DNA of 64,000 nt from JAZKFT01 sp040386335 (GTDB lineage: Bacteria; Bacteroidota; Bacteroidia; Chitinophagales; Chitinophagaceae): assembly GCA_040386335.1 (NCBI GenBank), contig JAZKFT010000011.1:62001-126000 (forward strand), written 5' to 3'. The position numbers and the translations under genes are program-made. Below the pieces are notes generated by a model. The model saw only the letters and a list, made by a program, of their open reading frames with translations. It was not told the DNA's origin and searched no databases. Each line of letters starts with the position of its first letter. The first letter of the stretch is position 1. Positions 35,201 to 44,139 of the stretch are shown here, piece by piece.

Positions 35201-37663
35201 ATGAAATCAATACCTGGCTTTGTGGCTGGTTTTATTATCAGCTTTTCTTGTTTTTCCCAAACTTTACAACAACTCGAATCTAAACGTACGACCCTGCCCA
35301 ATGGATGGAGCCTTTCACCAGTGGGAAAAAGCTTATCACTGGGTGATCTTCCACTCAATATTGCAGTAAGCCCGTCGAAAAAAATGATCGCCATTACCAA
35401 CAATGGCCAGGGCGTTCAGAGTATTCAATTGATTGATGTGGCCAGCCAAACCTTGCTCACAAGCCTTACCGTTCCGAGACTTTGGTATGGGCTAAAATTT
35501 AGTGCCGATGAAAAATTCTTATACGCCTCCGGCGGAAATGACAACAGAATCCTGAAGTACAGGATAAATAAATTGCAGACGGGAAACCAGGCAGAAGGCA
35601 GTACGGTGTTGGTATTGAGTGATACGATCTTATTAGGCAAAAAATGGCCCAACAAAATATCACCGGCAGGTTTAGAAATTGACGATGCCAAAAAGCTGTT
35701 GTATGTAGTAACCAAAGACGATAATTCGCTATATATCATCGACCTGAAAACAAAGAATATCAGCCAGAAGGTAAAGCTGGATGGAGAGGCCTATGCCTGC
35801 CTTTTGTCGGCCAACAAAAAACAACTCTATATCAGTTGCTGGGGCTGCGATAAACTGCTGGTATATGATACTGAAACGAAAACAATCGCTGCCCAAATAC
35901 CAGTGGGTGACAACCCCAACGAACTTTCTCTCACTAAAAATGGCAAGTATCTTTTTGTGGCCAATGCCAACGACAACAGTGTTTCGGTGATAGATACCAA
36001 ACAGCAAAAAGTGATAGAAGTCTTAAATGCCGCATTATACCCCAATGCCCCAAGTGGCAGCACCAGCAACGGTTTGGCATTGAGTGCCAACGAAAAAAAC
36101 TTATATATCGCGAATGCCGATAATAACTGCCTGGCAGTGTTTGATGTAAGCACCCCGGGAAACAGCAAGCCCAAAGGCTTTATCCCAACAGGTTGGTACC
36201 CGACAAATGTAAAAGTGATCGGCAGGCAAATTTTTGTTTCCAATGGCAAGGGCTTTTCATCCAGCGCCAACCCCTACGGACCTAACCCGGTCAAGAAAAA
36301 AAGCAAGGCCAATTTTCAACAGGGAGACCTGGAAAAACCGATGAAAGAACAATATATCGGCGGCTTGTTCCTGGGCACCTTGAGCATGCTACCAGAACCC
36401 AACGAAAAACTGCTGGGCGTTTATTCGCAACTGGTGTATGGTAACACACCTTATACCAAAGAAAAAGAGAGCCTCGCCCAGGGAGAGGCCGGAAATCCCA
36501 TCCCTTCCAAAGTAGGTGACAAAAGCCCTATTAAGTATGTATTCTACATCGTAAAAGAAAACCGCACTTACGACCAGGTATTCGGGGATATTAAAGAAGG
36601 CAACGGGGACACCAGCCTTGTTTTATTTGGCGAAAAGATTACTCCCAATCACCATGCTTTGGCGAGGGATTTTGTGCTGATGGATAATTTTTATGTAGAT
36701 GGTGAAGTAAGTGCCGATGGCCACAACTGGTCGTTGGGTGGTTATGCCACTGATTACCTGGAGAAAAACTGGGTTACCAGCTACGGAGGCCGTGGTGGCG
36801 AATATGATGCCGAAGGCACCAGGGAAATAGCCAATAATAAAGGTGGTTTTATTTGGGACCAATGTAAGCGGCATGGGGTAACCTACCGCACCTATGGAGA
36901 ATTTGCCGATGACTATAAAGCCAATATTCCTGTGCTGGAAAATCATTTTTGCCCCTACTATACCAGCTGGGATCAAAAGGTGAGGGATACTACCAGATTC
37001 TATCAGTGGAAACGGGAATTTGATTCGCTGCTGGCAGCAAATGCGTTGCCGCAATTCAACTCTTTGCGACTTATAAATGATCATACTGAAGGCCTTGGGA
37101 GGGGGAAACCAACACCTTATGCGCATGTGGCAGATAACGACCTTGCGTTAGGAATGTTTGTTGATTACCTCAGCAAAAGCCCCATCTGGAACCAGTGTGC
37201 CGTGTTTGTAGTGGAAGATGATGCGCAAAATGGTGCCGATCATGTGGACGCTCATCGTGCCCCTGCATTAGTGGCCGGGGGATTGGTAAAAAGAAATTTT
37301 GTGGACCATACACCTTACACTACCACTTCGGTTCTAAGAACGATGGAATTGATTCTCAGGCTGCCGCCGATGACACAGTACGATGCTGCGGCAACGCCCA
37401 TGTGGCGCTGTTTCCAGGCCATGCCGAATAGTTATTCTTATAATCATTTACCCTCAAATGTAGATCTGTCGGAAAAGAACACGGCCCTTAACGAGTGGCA
37501 GCGCCGCAGCGATCTTTTTAATTTAAGTAAGGAAGATGCGGTGCCCGACCTGGAGTTTAATACCGTACTTTGGTATGGATTGAAAGGTGATAAAATTCCT
37601 TTTCCGGGCCCCAGGCGTTCAGCGTTCTTAAAATTAAAAGAGAAAAAAGACGACGATGATTGA
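35201..37663 (+). CDS. YncE-like beta-propeller fused to an alkaline-phosphatase-fold phosphoesterase
   Basis: 820 residues from the ATG at 35201, chosen because it gives a signal peptide (MKSIPGFVAGFIISFSCFSQ); upstream in-frame sequence looks random. Residues about 40-330 are a YncE-type propeller with repeated blades (LSANKKQLYISCWGCDKLLVYD, LTKNGKYLFVANANDNSVSVID). From about 420 onwards comes a phosphoesterase-family domain of the phospholipase C/acid phosphatase kind: YVFYIVKENRTYDQVFGD at its start, a DNFYVDGEVSADGHNW stretch and a late VVEDDAQNGADHVDAHRAP metal-ligand motif. It is probably periplasmic. The same two-domain fusion is known in many Bacteroidota; its substrate is not established. 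The next gene follows by 32 bp. Confidence 0.88.
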   Translation: MKSIPGFVAGFIISFSCFSQTLQQLESKRTTLPNGWSLSPVGKSLSLGDLPLNIAVSPSKKMIAITNNGQGVQSIQLIDVASQTLLTSLTVPRLWYGLKFSADEKFLYASGGNDNRILKYRINKLQTGNQAEGSTVLVLSDTILLGKKWPNKISPAGLEIDDAKKLLYVVTKDDNSLYIIDLKTKNISQKVKLDGEAYACLLSANKKQLYISCWGCDKLLVYDTETKTIAAQIPVGDNPNELSLTKNGKYLFVANANDNSVSVIDTKQQKVIEVLNAALYPNAPSGSTSNGLALSANEKNLYIANADNNCLAVFDVSTPGNSKPKGFIPTGWYPTNVKVIGRQIFVSNGKGFSSSANPYGPNPVKKKSKANFQQGDLEKPMKEQYIGGLFLGTLSMLPEPNEKLLGVYSQLVYGNTPYTKEKESLAQGEAGNPIPSKVGDKSPIKYVFYIVKENRTYDQVFGDIKEGNGDTSLVLFGEKITPNHHALARDFVLMDNFYVDGEVSADGHNWSLGGYATDYLEKNWVTSYGGRGGEYDAEGTREIANNKGGFIWDQCKRHGVTYRTYGEFADDYKANIPVLENHFCPYYTSWDQKVRDTTRFYQWKREFDSLLAANALPQFNSLRLINDHTEGLGRGKPTPYAHVADNDLALGMFVDYLSKSPIWNQCAVFVVEDDAQNGADHVDAHRAPALVAGGLVKRNFVDHTPYTTTSVLRTMELILRLPPMTQYDAAATPMWRCFQAMPNSYSYNHLPSNVDLSEKNTALNEWQRRSDLFNLSKEDAVPDLEFNTVLWYGLKGDKIPFPGPRRSAFLKLKEKKDDDD

Positions 37664-37695
37664 TGCATAATATTACTAAGTCTTAAACCCACCTT

Positions 37696-38244
37696 ATGAA
37701 AAAGTTGTTTCCCTGTATTGCAACTATCAGCCTGTTTTTTTCTTGCTCAGGCATTAAAATAAAAGGCGTGGAAACTGCTGAAAACGTCAATTTTCGTAGT
37801 TATAAGACTTATAACTTTTATGAAGTGGTTGCAAAAGGTGATACCATCCCTTTTGTATTTAACCAACGGGTAGGCATGCTCAAATCGGCGGTTGCTGCCG
37901 AACTTAACAAAAAAGGGTTTGTTCAAACTGCTGACAATCCTGACTTGTTTATTAATATCGGGATACATGTAACCCGCGAACTTCAAACAAGGGATACACA
38001 GTTTGGGCAGGATGGCCCTTTTTACATGGGCCAACGAAATTATACCTGGAAAAGCAAGACCATTGAAACAGGCTATTACCGTAATGGCGCGGTTACCATT
38101 CACGTAGTTGATGCCCACCAGGTAAGGTTGGTTTGGCAGGGCACTGCCGAGAGTATTGTTCCCGCAAAAGACTCACAGTTGCAGGAGGAAATAAAAAACG
38201 GCATGGCCAGGTTATTTACACAGTTCCCGCTGGAACCCAGGTGA
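37696..38244 (+). CDS. DUF4136-like lipoprotein
   Basis: 182 residues with lipobox FFSC (Cys17). The pattern V-N-F-R-S-Y-K-T-Y-N-F near the start, the AAELNKKGFVQTADNPDLFINIGIHV segment and the C-terminal LVWQGTAES ... IKNGMARLFTQFP fit the DUF4136 family of periplasmic or outer-membrane lipoproteins with unknown function. It lies 32 bp downstream of the phosphoesterase fusion in the same orientation and is probably cotranscribed. It is convergent with apaG. Confidence 0.82.
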   Translation: MKKLFPCIATISLFFSCSGIKIKGVETAENVNFRSYKTYNFYEVVAKGDTIPFVFNQRVGMLKSAVAAELNKKGFVQTADNPDLFINIGIHVTRELQTRDTQFGQDGPFYMGQRNYTWKSKTIETGYYRNGAVTIHVVDAHQVRLVWQGTAESIVPAKDSQLQEEIKNGMARLFTQFPLEPR

Positions 38245-38289
38245 AGTAGAAAGTAAATGAAAGGATTCGCAATTATAATAACACCAGAA

Positions 38290-38676
38290 TTAATTGCTTT
38301 TCGTAGGGCTCTCCATCTGGAATTTGGGGATGGCTACCTCAAACTTTTTGTTGTTGTGCAGGTTCAGCATTTGGTAATGGCCGTGCATGGTTCCCATTTC
38401 GCTGCGTAGCTGGCAGCCGCTTACGTATTGAAAGTGCTCATCCTGCAGCAGAACGGGCTGCTGGCCAATAACGCCATCGCCTTCTACCTCCCTGTACTCT
38501 CCGTTACTATCGAAAATATACCAGTGCCTGTTGAGTAACTGAACCGTGAACGTGTTATGATTTACAATGCTGATGCGATAGGCAAACATGTACTCATGCT
38601 GCATCGGATTGCTATACTCCGGCTGGTAGAAAGTTTCCACCGATATCTCAACACCAGATGTGATAGCATTATTCAT
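38290..38676 (-). CDS. apaG: ApaG-family protein
   Basis: 128 residues, the usual size of this single fibronectin-like domain. Key segments: GVEISVETFYQPEYS, YMFAYRISIVNHN, VQLLNRHWYIFDSNG, VEGDGVIGQQPVL, YVSGCQLRSEMGTMHGHYQM. ApaG proteins are linked to Co2+/Mg2+ resistance and diadenosine-polyphosphate metabolism in enterobacteria, but the molecular role is unclear. Single gene, 106 bp from the enoyl-CoA hydratase stop and convergent with the DUF4136-like gene. Confidence 0.93.
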   Translation of the reverse strand: MNNAITSGVEISVETFYQPEYSNPMQHEYMFAYRISIVNHNTFTVQLLNRHWYIFDSNGEYREVEGDGVIGQQPVLLQDEHFQYVSGCQLRSEMGTMHGHYQMLNLHNNKKFEVAIPKFQMESPTKSN

Positions 38677-38782
38677 TCCTGTAAAAATAGTAAGGTTTGC
38701 AACAGGTTGCGGACAATGACCTGCAATTCTCTTTTATTTTTTTACACCCGGTAAACTAAACTGGCAGCCGGAATATTCCTGA

Positions 38783-39544
38783 TTATGAAACTTTCTTTTG
38801 AAATTTCTCGATCGCTTTTTTGGTAAAACTGCTTAAAACCAACCTGCCGCTGATAGCTGCTCTTTCCTTTAACAGTTCATCCCAGTGTTCGGTTCCTTTC
38901 CAGAAAATCTTCTTCATCTCACTCATCGCCTCCGGGTTGCTGTGCGATAGGGTATTGGCAAGCCTGATCACCGATTCATCCATATTTTCTACAGAGGAGT
39001 GCACTTCGGCAAAAAGCCCCTTGCGTTTGGCCCAATCGCTGCTGCGCCATACTGTGGCATCAATGGCCAAATGTGAAAAGCCTGAACTGCCAATTCTCTT
39101 TTCCACTACCGGCCCTACCACAAAAGGCCCGATACCCACCGCCAGTTCGCTCAACTTAACCTCGCATTTATCAGTGGCAATGGCATAGTCCACAGCTGCG
39201 GCAATACCCAAACCACCACCCACACACCTGCCTTGTATACGACCTATAATAAATTTGGGGCATTTACGCATCGCGTTAATTACATGCGCAAAGCCGCTAA
39301 AAAACTTTAAGCCTTCTGCTTCTGTCTGAATAGCCATCAGTTCGTCGAAAGAAGCTCCGGCGCAAAAAGCACCTTCCCCGGAACTTTTTAGCACAATCAC
39401 CTTTGTATCACTATGGGTTCCTGCAAAATGTATTTCATGGGCCAGTTGTTCCAGAATTTTCCCGGGCAACGAATTGCTTTGCGGGTGAAAAAATTCGATG
39501 GTGTTGATACCATGCTCTACATGGGAGGTTACATAAGAATCCAT
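38783..39544 (-). CDS. Enoyl-CoA hydratase/isomerase family protein
   Basis: 253 residues of crotonase fold. Oxyanion-hole regions are GAFCAGASFDELM (about 58-70) and GRCVGGGLGIAAAVDYAIAT (about 105-124). It acts on acyl-CoA thioesters in the cytosol; the exact reaction (hydration or isomerisation) cannot be fixed from the sequence because the usual second Glu region is altered (LAVGIGPFVVGPVV). It lies downstream of paaZ on the same strand, separated by 164 bp with a perfect hairpin. A role in phenylacetate or related acyl-CoA breakdown is inferred from that neighbour. Confidence 0.85.
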   Translation of the reverse strand: MDSYVTSHVEHGINTIEFFHPQSNSLPGKILEQLAHEIHFAGTHSDTKVIVLKSSGEGAFCAGASFDELMAIQTEAEGLKFFSGFAHVINAMRKCPKFIIGRIQGRCVGGGLGIAAAVDYAIATDKCEVKLSELAVGIGPFVVGPVVEKRIGSSGFSHLAIDATVWRSSDWAKRKGLFAEVHSSVENMDESVIRLANTLSHSNPEAMSEMKKIFWKGTEHWDELLKERAAISGRLVLSSFTKKAIEKFQKKVS

Positions 39545-39584
39545 AGCTAAAGATTTATGATTTGTAATGCAATATCTTAAAATT

Positions 39585-39627
39585 AATGCTCAATTTTCAA
39601 CTTGTAACTTATTGAAAATTGAGCATT
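39585..39627. repeat. Perfect 16-bp inverted repeat between paaZ and the enoyl-CoA hydratase
   Basis: AATGCTCAATTTTCAA (39585-39600) and its exact complement (39612-39627) around an 11-nt loop, followed by a further TTGAAAA unit. It is AT-rich and lacks a T-run on the minus strand. It may be a weak terminator, a processing site or a dispersed palindrome. Confidence 0.65.
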
Positions 39628-39708
39628 GAAAACTGCTTATTGAAAATTTTCTTTTTTGACCTTTTGCCAGCGATACCTGTTAAACAACCGCAACATCCGC
39701 TTCAAATA

Positions 39709-41772
39709 TTAAACAATAAGGTCCGGCTGCTTTTTCATCTTCACCATAGTCAATATGGTGGCTACGCCAATAATCTCATTGGTATCATCAAAAATCTCAA
39801 CCAGCCATTTTACGATGCCCTTGGCTATATCGGTGGGTTCCTTTGTTTCCTGGGCAGTTTTTTCTTTGCAGGTGAACCGCACATAAATAGTGGTTCCGGC
39901 ATACACGGGTTTGGTAAAACGCAGTTCATCCAGCCCGTAATTCAGCAGCACCGGGCCTTTGCGGCTGTCGGGTACAAAAAGTCCGGCGGCGGCGCTCATG
40001 ATAAAGTAGCCGTGTGCTACGGGTTGCTCAAACAGGGTGTCCTGCAAACTGGTATGATCGGTGTGGGCATAAAAATGGTCCCAGCTCAGGTTGGCAAATG
40101 ATTTTATTTCGGAATCGGTAATGGTTCGTTTGCCGGTTATCAGTTGCAGCCCCACTTCGAGTTCTTCAAAATGTTTATGAAAAGGGTGTACCACATCTTC
40201 TTTTCCTTTTGCATTCGGCTGGTATTGTTGGGTTATCGCTGTAATCATGGAGGGTGAACCCTGGATGGCCAGTCTTTGCATATAATGCTTCACACCGCGA
40301 ACACCACCCATCTCTTCGCCGCCACCTGCCCTGCCAGGACCACCATGCACCAATAAGGGTAGCGGGCTTCCGTGGCCGGTGCTTTCTTTGGCGCAGTCGT
40401 TATTCAATACCAGGATGCGACCGTGCCATGGCCCGGCACCAATCACATAATCAGTGGCAATGCGTTCATCGGCCGTTACAATGCTGGACACCAGTGAACC
40501 CATCCCCTTTCTGGATAATGCGATGGCATCGTCCATATTGCCATACGGCATTAAGGTACTAACCGGGCCAAAGGGTTCGGTATTATGCACGGTTTCATCC
40601 GTAAATGGATTTTCGTTAAGCAGTAGTAACGGACTCATAAAAGCCCCCTTGTTATAATCCGCATCTATTATTTCCGCACTATCCAGCGAGCCATAAATAA
40701 TTTGCGATGAAGCCAGTAGTTTTTGCACCTGCCCCATTACTTCTGTTTTCTGCACGGCCCCAGCCAGGGCTCCCATTCTCACTTTTTCATTTAACGGGTT
40801 GCCAATAACTGTTTGTCCCAGGGCCTTTCCCAGCGCTATCTGAATATCTTCCAGCTTATTTTCCGGTACAAAAATGCGGCGGATGGCGGTACATTTTTGG
40901 CCGGCCTTTGTAGTCATTTCCTTACGCACTTCCTTAATAAAAATATCCCATTCGGGCATGTCGGGTGTTACATCCGGCCCCAGCACGATGCAGTTAAGGC
41001 TATCAGCCTCCTTGGTAAAGGGCACGTTTTCTCTTAGAATATGAGGGTTGCTTTTTAGCATTAGCCCCGTGCTGGCTGAACCCGTAAATGTGATCACATC
41101 CTGCGCCATCACATGATCCAGCATATCGCCTGCGCTGCCACACAATAATTGCAGCGCACCCGGCGGTAAAATGTTGGAGGCTATTATTTCCTTCACAACG
41201 GCTTCGGTAAGGAAAGAAGTGATGGTGGCGGGTTTCACCACCGCTGGTACACCAGCCAGCAGGTTCACCGCTATTTTTTCCAGCATGCCCCATACCGGAA
41301 AATTAAAGGCATTGATATGAATGGCCACACCTTCCTTTGGCACCATTAAATGATGGCCCATAAAACTTCCGCCTTTGCTGAGGTTGTGACCTTCGCCATC
41401 ATAACTATAGGGCAGATCGGGGAATTTCCGGCGTAGCGATGCATAGGCAAAAAGATTGCCGATACCACCCTCTATATCCACCCAGCTATCGGCTCTTGTG
41501 GCGCCGGTTTTATAACTTACCTGGTAGAATTTCTCTTTGTGTTCCAGTAAATGCAGGGCCAGCGCTCTTAACATCCTTCCTCTTTCATGAAAGGTCATCT
41601 TCCGCAGCTTTGCGTTTCCGGTTTGCCGGGCATACTGCAGCATGGCTGCCATATCAATTCCCTTTGTTGTGGCTGCAGCAAAAGATTCGCCGTTTATGGC
41701 ATTGTAAATAAGTTGCCCGTCGCCATCACCGGTGACCCAGTTTCCTCCAATATAATTTTCGAGTTTGTTCAT
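39709..41772 (-). CDS. paaZ: PaaZ: aldehyde dehydrogenase / oxepin-CoA hydrolase fusion
   Basis: 687 residues, the full bifunctional length. The N-terminal ~515 residues are an aldehyde dehydrogenase with catalytic Glu255 (TKEADSLN) and Cys294 (GQKCTAIRR), matching E256/C295 of the E. coli enzyme. The C-terminal part (about 545-687) is a MaoC-type hydratase (WDHFYAHTDHTSL, VAHGYFIMSAAAGLFV). PaaZ opens the oxepin ring of phenylacetyl-CoA-derived 2-oxepin-2(3H)-ylideneacetyl-CoA and oxidises the aldehyde formed. No other ring-cleavage paa genes (paaABCDE) are in the window. A PaaR-like palindrome lies 119 bp upstream. It is divergent from 41998. Confidence 0.95.
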   Translation of the reverse strand: MNKLENYIGGNWVTGDGDGQLIYNAINGESFAAATTKGIDMAAMLQYARQTGNAKLRKMTFHERGRMLRALALHLLEHKEKFYQVSYKTGATRADSWVDIEGGIGNLFAYASLRRKFPDLPYSYDGEGHNLSKGGSFMGHHLMVPKEGVAIHINAFNFPVWGMLEKIAVNLLAGVPAVVKPATITSFLTEAVVKEIIASNILPPGALQLLCGSAGDMLDHVMAQDVITFTGSASTGLMLKSNPHILRENVPFTKEADSLNCIVLGPDVTPDMPEWDIFIKEVRKEMTTKAGQKCTAIRRIFVPENKLEDIQIALGKALGQTVIGNPLNEKVRMGALAGAVQKTEVMGQVQKLLASSQIIYGSLDSAEIIDADYNKGAFMSPLLLLNENPFTDETVHNTEPFGPVSTLMPYGNMDDAIALSRKGMGSLVSSIVTADERIATDYVIGAGPWHGRILVLNNDCAKESTGHGSPLPLLVHGGPGRAGGGEEMGGVRGVKHYMQRLAIQGSPSMITAITQQYQPNAKGKEDVVHPFHKHFEELEVGLQLITGKRTITDSEIKSFANLSWDHFYAHTDHTSLQDTLFEQPVAHGYFIMSAAAGLFVPDSRKGPVLLNYGLDELRFTKPVYAGTTIYVRFTCKEKTAQETKEPTDIAKGIVKWLVEIFDDTNEIIGVATILTMVKMKKQPDLIV

Positions 41773-41891
41773 ATAGCTTGTGGTTTCTGAATGTTATTTC
41801 TCCGGCGATAATGGTGCTGCCTGGTTTTAGGGCCGATAGGAATGCCCACAAAACCCAGGATATTAAAACGCCCGGCCGGATTTTGGTAAAA

Positions 41892-41905
41892 CTAACGATT
41901 GTTAG
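41892..41905. promoter_or_regulatory. PaaR-like operator upstream of paaZ
   Basis: CTAACGATTGTTAG matches the PaaR (TetR family) consensus CNAACGNNCGTTNG known from Thermus in all but one fixed position. It lies between paaZ and the divergent gene at 41998. A close relative of the site lies at 56109-56122. Regulation by a TetR-type repressor is inferred; no such repressor is in the window. Confidence 0.5.
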
Positions 41906-41997
41906 CATTTGGCCGTAAAACCTCCCAATCATAAAATTTACGTGGAGCCATTTTTCTATCCGTTTTAACCCCAAATTTGTACCTCAAAACAATCGAT

Positions 41998-42408
41998 ATG
42001 AAAACATTGCGTCTCTCATTCTTATTGGTAGCCATGCTTGGAGCCATAGTAAGTTTTGGCCAGAAAAAGGCCGAGTGGAAAGAACAAAAGGATTATCACG
42101 GTGTGATGGCTGCTACCTTCCATCCTGCTGAAGAGGGCAATTTTGCTCCATTGAAAGAAAAAAGTGGTGACCTGGCAAAAAAAGCTGCCGCCTGGGGTAA
42201 ATCTGTGTACCCGGTAGGTTACGATAAAAAAGCGATCGCACCCATTTTAAAGAAATTGGTGGCAGAATCCAAACTGCTGGATGCCAAGGTAAAGGCCGGT
42301 GCAGGAAACGAGGAACTGAACAAACTGATCACTGCCCTGCACGACAGGTTTCACGAGATCGCTGAAAAATGCAATGCAGGCGATCATGAGGGGCATGAAG
42401 GACATTGA
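41998..42408 (+). CDS. Small secreted helical protein
   Basis: 136 residues from the ATG at 41998, giving a signal peptide (MKTLRLSFLLVAMLGAIVSFGQ). The mature protein is lysine-rich and helical, with FHPAEEGNFAPLKEKSG, then two long helices and a C-terminus with HDRFHEIAEKC and a histidine/glycine-rich tail (DHEGHEGH). The H-D-x-F-H ... C pattern and helix arrangement recall four-helix-bundle cytochrome-like or metal-binding periplasmic proteins, but no CxxCH is present. Function unknown. It ends 36 bp before a strong bidirectional terminator. Confidence 0.75.
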   Translation: MKTLRLSFLLVAMLGAIVSFGQKKAEWKEQKDYHGVMAATFHPAEEGNFAPLKEKSGDLAKKAAAWGKSVYPVGYDKKAIAPILKKLVAESKLLDAKVKAGAGNEELNKLITALHDRFHEIAEKCNAGDHEGHEGH

Positions 42409-42443
42409 TTATAGTTTAATAGGCCTGGTTGACCGAACAAAAT

Positions 42444-42483
42444 AAAAGGAGGCTTTCTCATCGTCTTGAGAAAGCCTCCTTTT
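42444..42483. terminator. Strong bidirectional terminator
   Basis: Perfect 17-bp stem (42444-42460 with 42467-42483) with a 6-nt loop; A-run on the left, T-rich on the right. It separates the convergent genes 41998-42408 and 42523-44028. Confidence 0.92.
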
Positions 42484-42522
42484 ATTTTTAGTTTAAGCGA
42501 TGGACGGTAGTTTCAGACTTCC

Positions 42523-44028
42523 CTACTTCAGAAACCTCCCGATCCCCGGCATTTTCTGAAACTCCTTTTTCTCCACCCGGAGTATAAATAAACTATAAGC
42601 TCCGATTAAAACCAGCCCCAACAAAAAGCTGATCAGTGGCTGGAGTATTAATCCTGAAACCCAACGATGTAGTAAAAAGATGAGCACGCTGATAACGATA
42701 TAAGCCAGTAGTTTTTTCCAGGCATAAGGAATGCGGTAATGTTTTTGCCCCAGCACATAGCTGATCACCATCATAAAGGCATAACAGATAAAAGTGGCCC
42801 AGGCGCTGCCAGTGTATTTAAAAATTGGTATCCACCAAATATTGAGGACCAAGGTAATGACAGCACCGGCAATAGTAATCCAGGCGCCAGTCAAGGTTCG
42901 GTTGGTGAGTTTGTACCAAACACTCAGGTTATAATAGATACCCAGGAACACGCTACCCATCGCCAGTATCGGGATAATATGGGCGCCTTCTGAATACTCC
43001 TTAAAATTCTTACCATAAGCCAGTTTGGTGATCCAATCCAGGTTCAGCACAATTCCCAGCCACATAAGGGTACAGGCTATCACAAAAAACTTGGTGACCC
43101 TGGCATAGGTTCGTGGGGCATTTTTATCGGTGGACTGGTTAAAGAAAAACGGTTCGGCAGCCATTTTAAATACCTGTATAAACATGGTAATAAGCACCGC
43201 CAGCTTATAATTGGCCCCAAAAATACCTAGCTGCCTTTGCTCTTCTCCAAAGGGCAGATCCAGCACTTTCGTGTACACCAGGCGGCTCATTAGCTCATTG
43301 ATCATGCCTCCCAGCCCAACAATGATCAACGGGTACGAATACTTCAGCACTTCCGCCCACAGTTTTCCATTGAACTTAAAAGAAAAGCCTTTCCATTCCT
43401 TCCAAAGCATCAGCAGCGTGATGCCGCTGGCCACAACATTGGCAATGATAAAATAACCGATTCCTGTTGTTGTGTTATACCCAACAAGGAAAATGCTATC
43501 CGGATTTTCTGCGTAAATACCCGGACAAATTCTCAACCAGTAAAAAACCAAAGCAACTGTAATCAGCACATTCAGAACCTTGATCATGGCGAATTTCCTC
43601 GGCCGGCCTTCCTGACGCAGCTTTGCAAATGGTAAAGTAGCGATCGTGTCGAGAAAAAGGATGTACACCATCCAGCGGAAATACTCGGGTTTGTTCGGCA
43701 TATCCAAAGCACTGGCCAATGCATCGGTATTAAAAAGAAGGATGACAGAGAAGATCAAGGTGCTAACGATCAGCGAGATATTTAGGGTGTTGTAGAGCTG
43801 ACTTTTGTCTTTATTCTGGGAAAAACGGAAGTAACTCGTTTCCAGCCCGTAGGTAAATAAAATGTTCAGAAACGGAATAGCTGCATATACCTGTGTGATG
43901 GAAGCCGTTGTTTTGGGGCCATACCAGCGGTATAAAAATATCATCAAAATATAGCCCAGGAAGCGGCTGGCAATGGTGGGCACTCCATACCAAATCGTTT
44001 GCCCGGCCAGCTTTTTTATGTTACCCAA
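42523..44028 (-). CDS. Polysaccharide-type flippase (MATE/Wzx-like)
   Basis: 501 residues with about 14 hydrophobic segments and no signal peptide. N-terminus (GNIKKLAGQTIWYGVPTIASRFLGYILMIFL) is typical of the polysaccharide biosynthesis/MurJ-MATE-like flippase family, as is the central YSYPLIIVGLGGMINELMSRLV. Such proteins move lipid-linked oligosaccharides or peptidoglycan precursors across the inner membrane. No glycosyltransferase genes flank it, so the cargo is unknown. It is divergent from 44140 and convergent with 41998. Confidence 0.88.
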   Translation of the reverse strand: MGNIKKLAGQTIWYGVPTIASRFLGYILMIFLYRWYGPKTTASITQVYAAIPFLNILFTYGLETSYFRFSQNKDKSQLYNTLNISLIVSTLIFSVILLFNTDALASALDMPNKPEYFRWMVYILFLDTIATLPFAKLRQEGRPRKFAMIKVLNVLITVALVFYWLRICPGIYAENPDSIFLVGYNTTTGIGYFIIANVVASGITLLMLWKEWKGFSFKFNGKLWAEVLKYSYPLIIVGLGGMINELMSRLVYTKVLDLPFGEEQRQLGIFGANYKLAVLITMFIQVFKMAAEPFFFNQSTDKNAPRTYARVTKFFVIACTLMWLGIVLNLDWITKLAYGKNFKEYSEGAHIIPILAMGSVFLGIYYNLSVWYKLTNRTLTGAWITIAGAVITLVLNIWWIPIFKYTGSAWATFICYAFMMVISYVLGQKHYRIPYAWKKLLAYIVISVLIFLLHRWVSGLILQPLISFLLGLVLIGAYSLFILRVEKKEFQKMPGIGRFLK

Positions 44029-44139
44029 TGTTTACTGCGTTAAGCGGTAAAAATAATCAAAGCAGGGCGGCCGCCAATATTCATTTTAGCATGCAACCTC
44101 TTTTGACATATTTTTATCTTGACAAAAAACTTTCTTCTT

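Noticed and set aside
42444..42483. Possible riboswitch or small RNA
   Set aside because: A simple perfect stem between convergent gene ends is fully explained as a bidirectional terminator.
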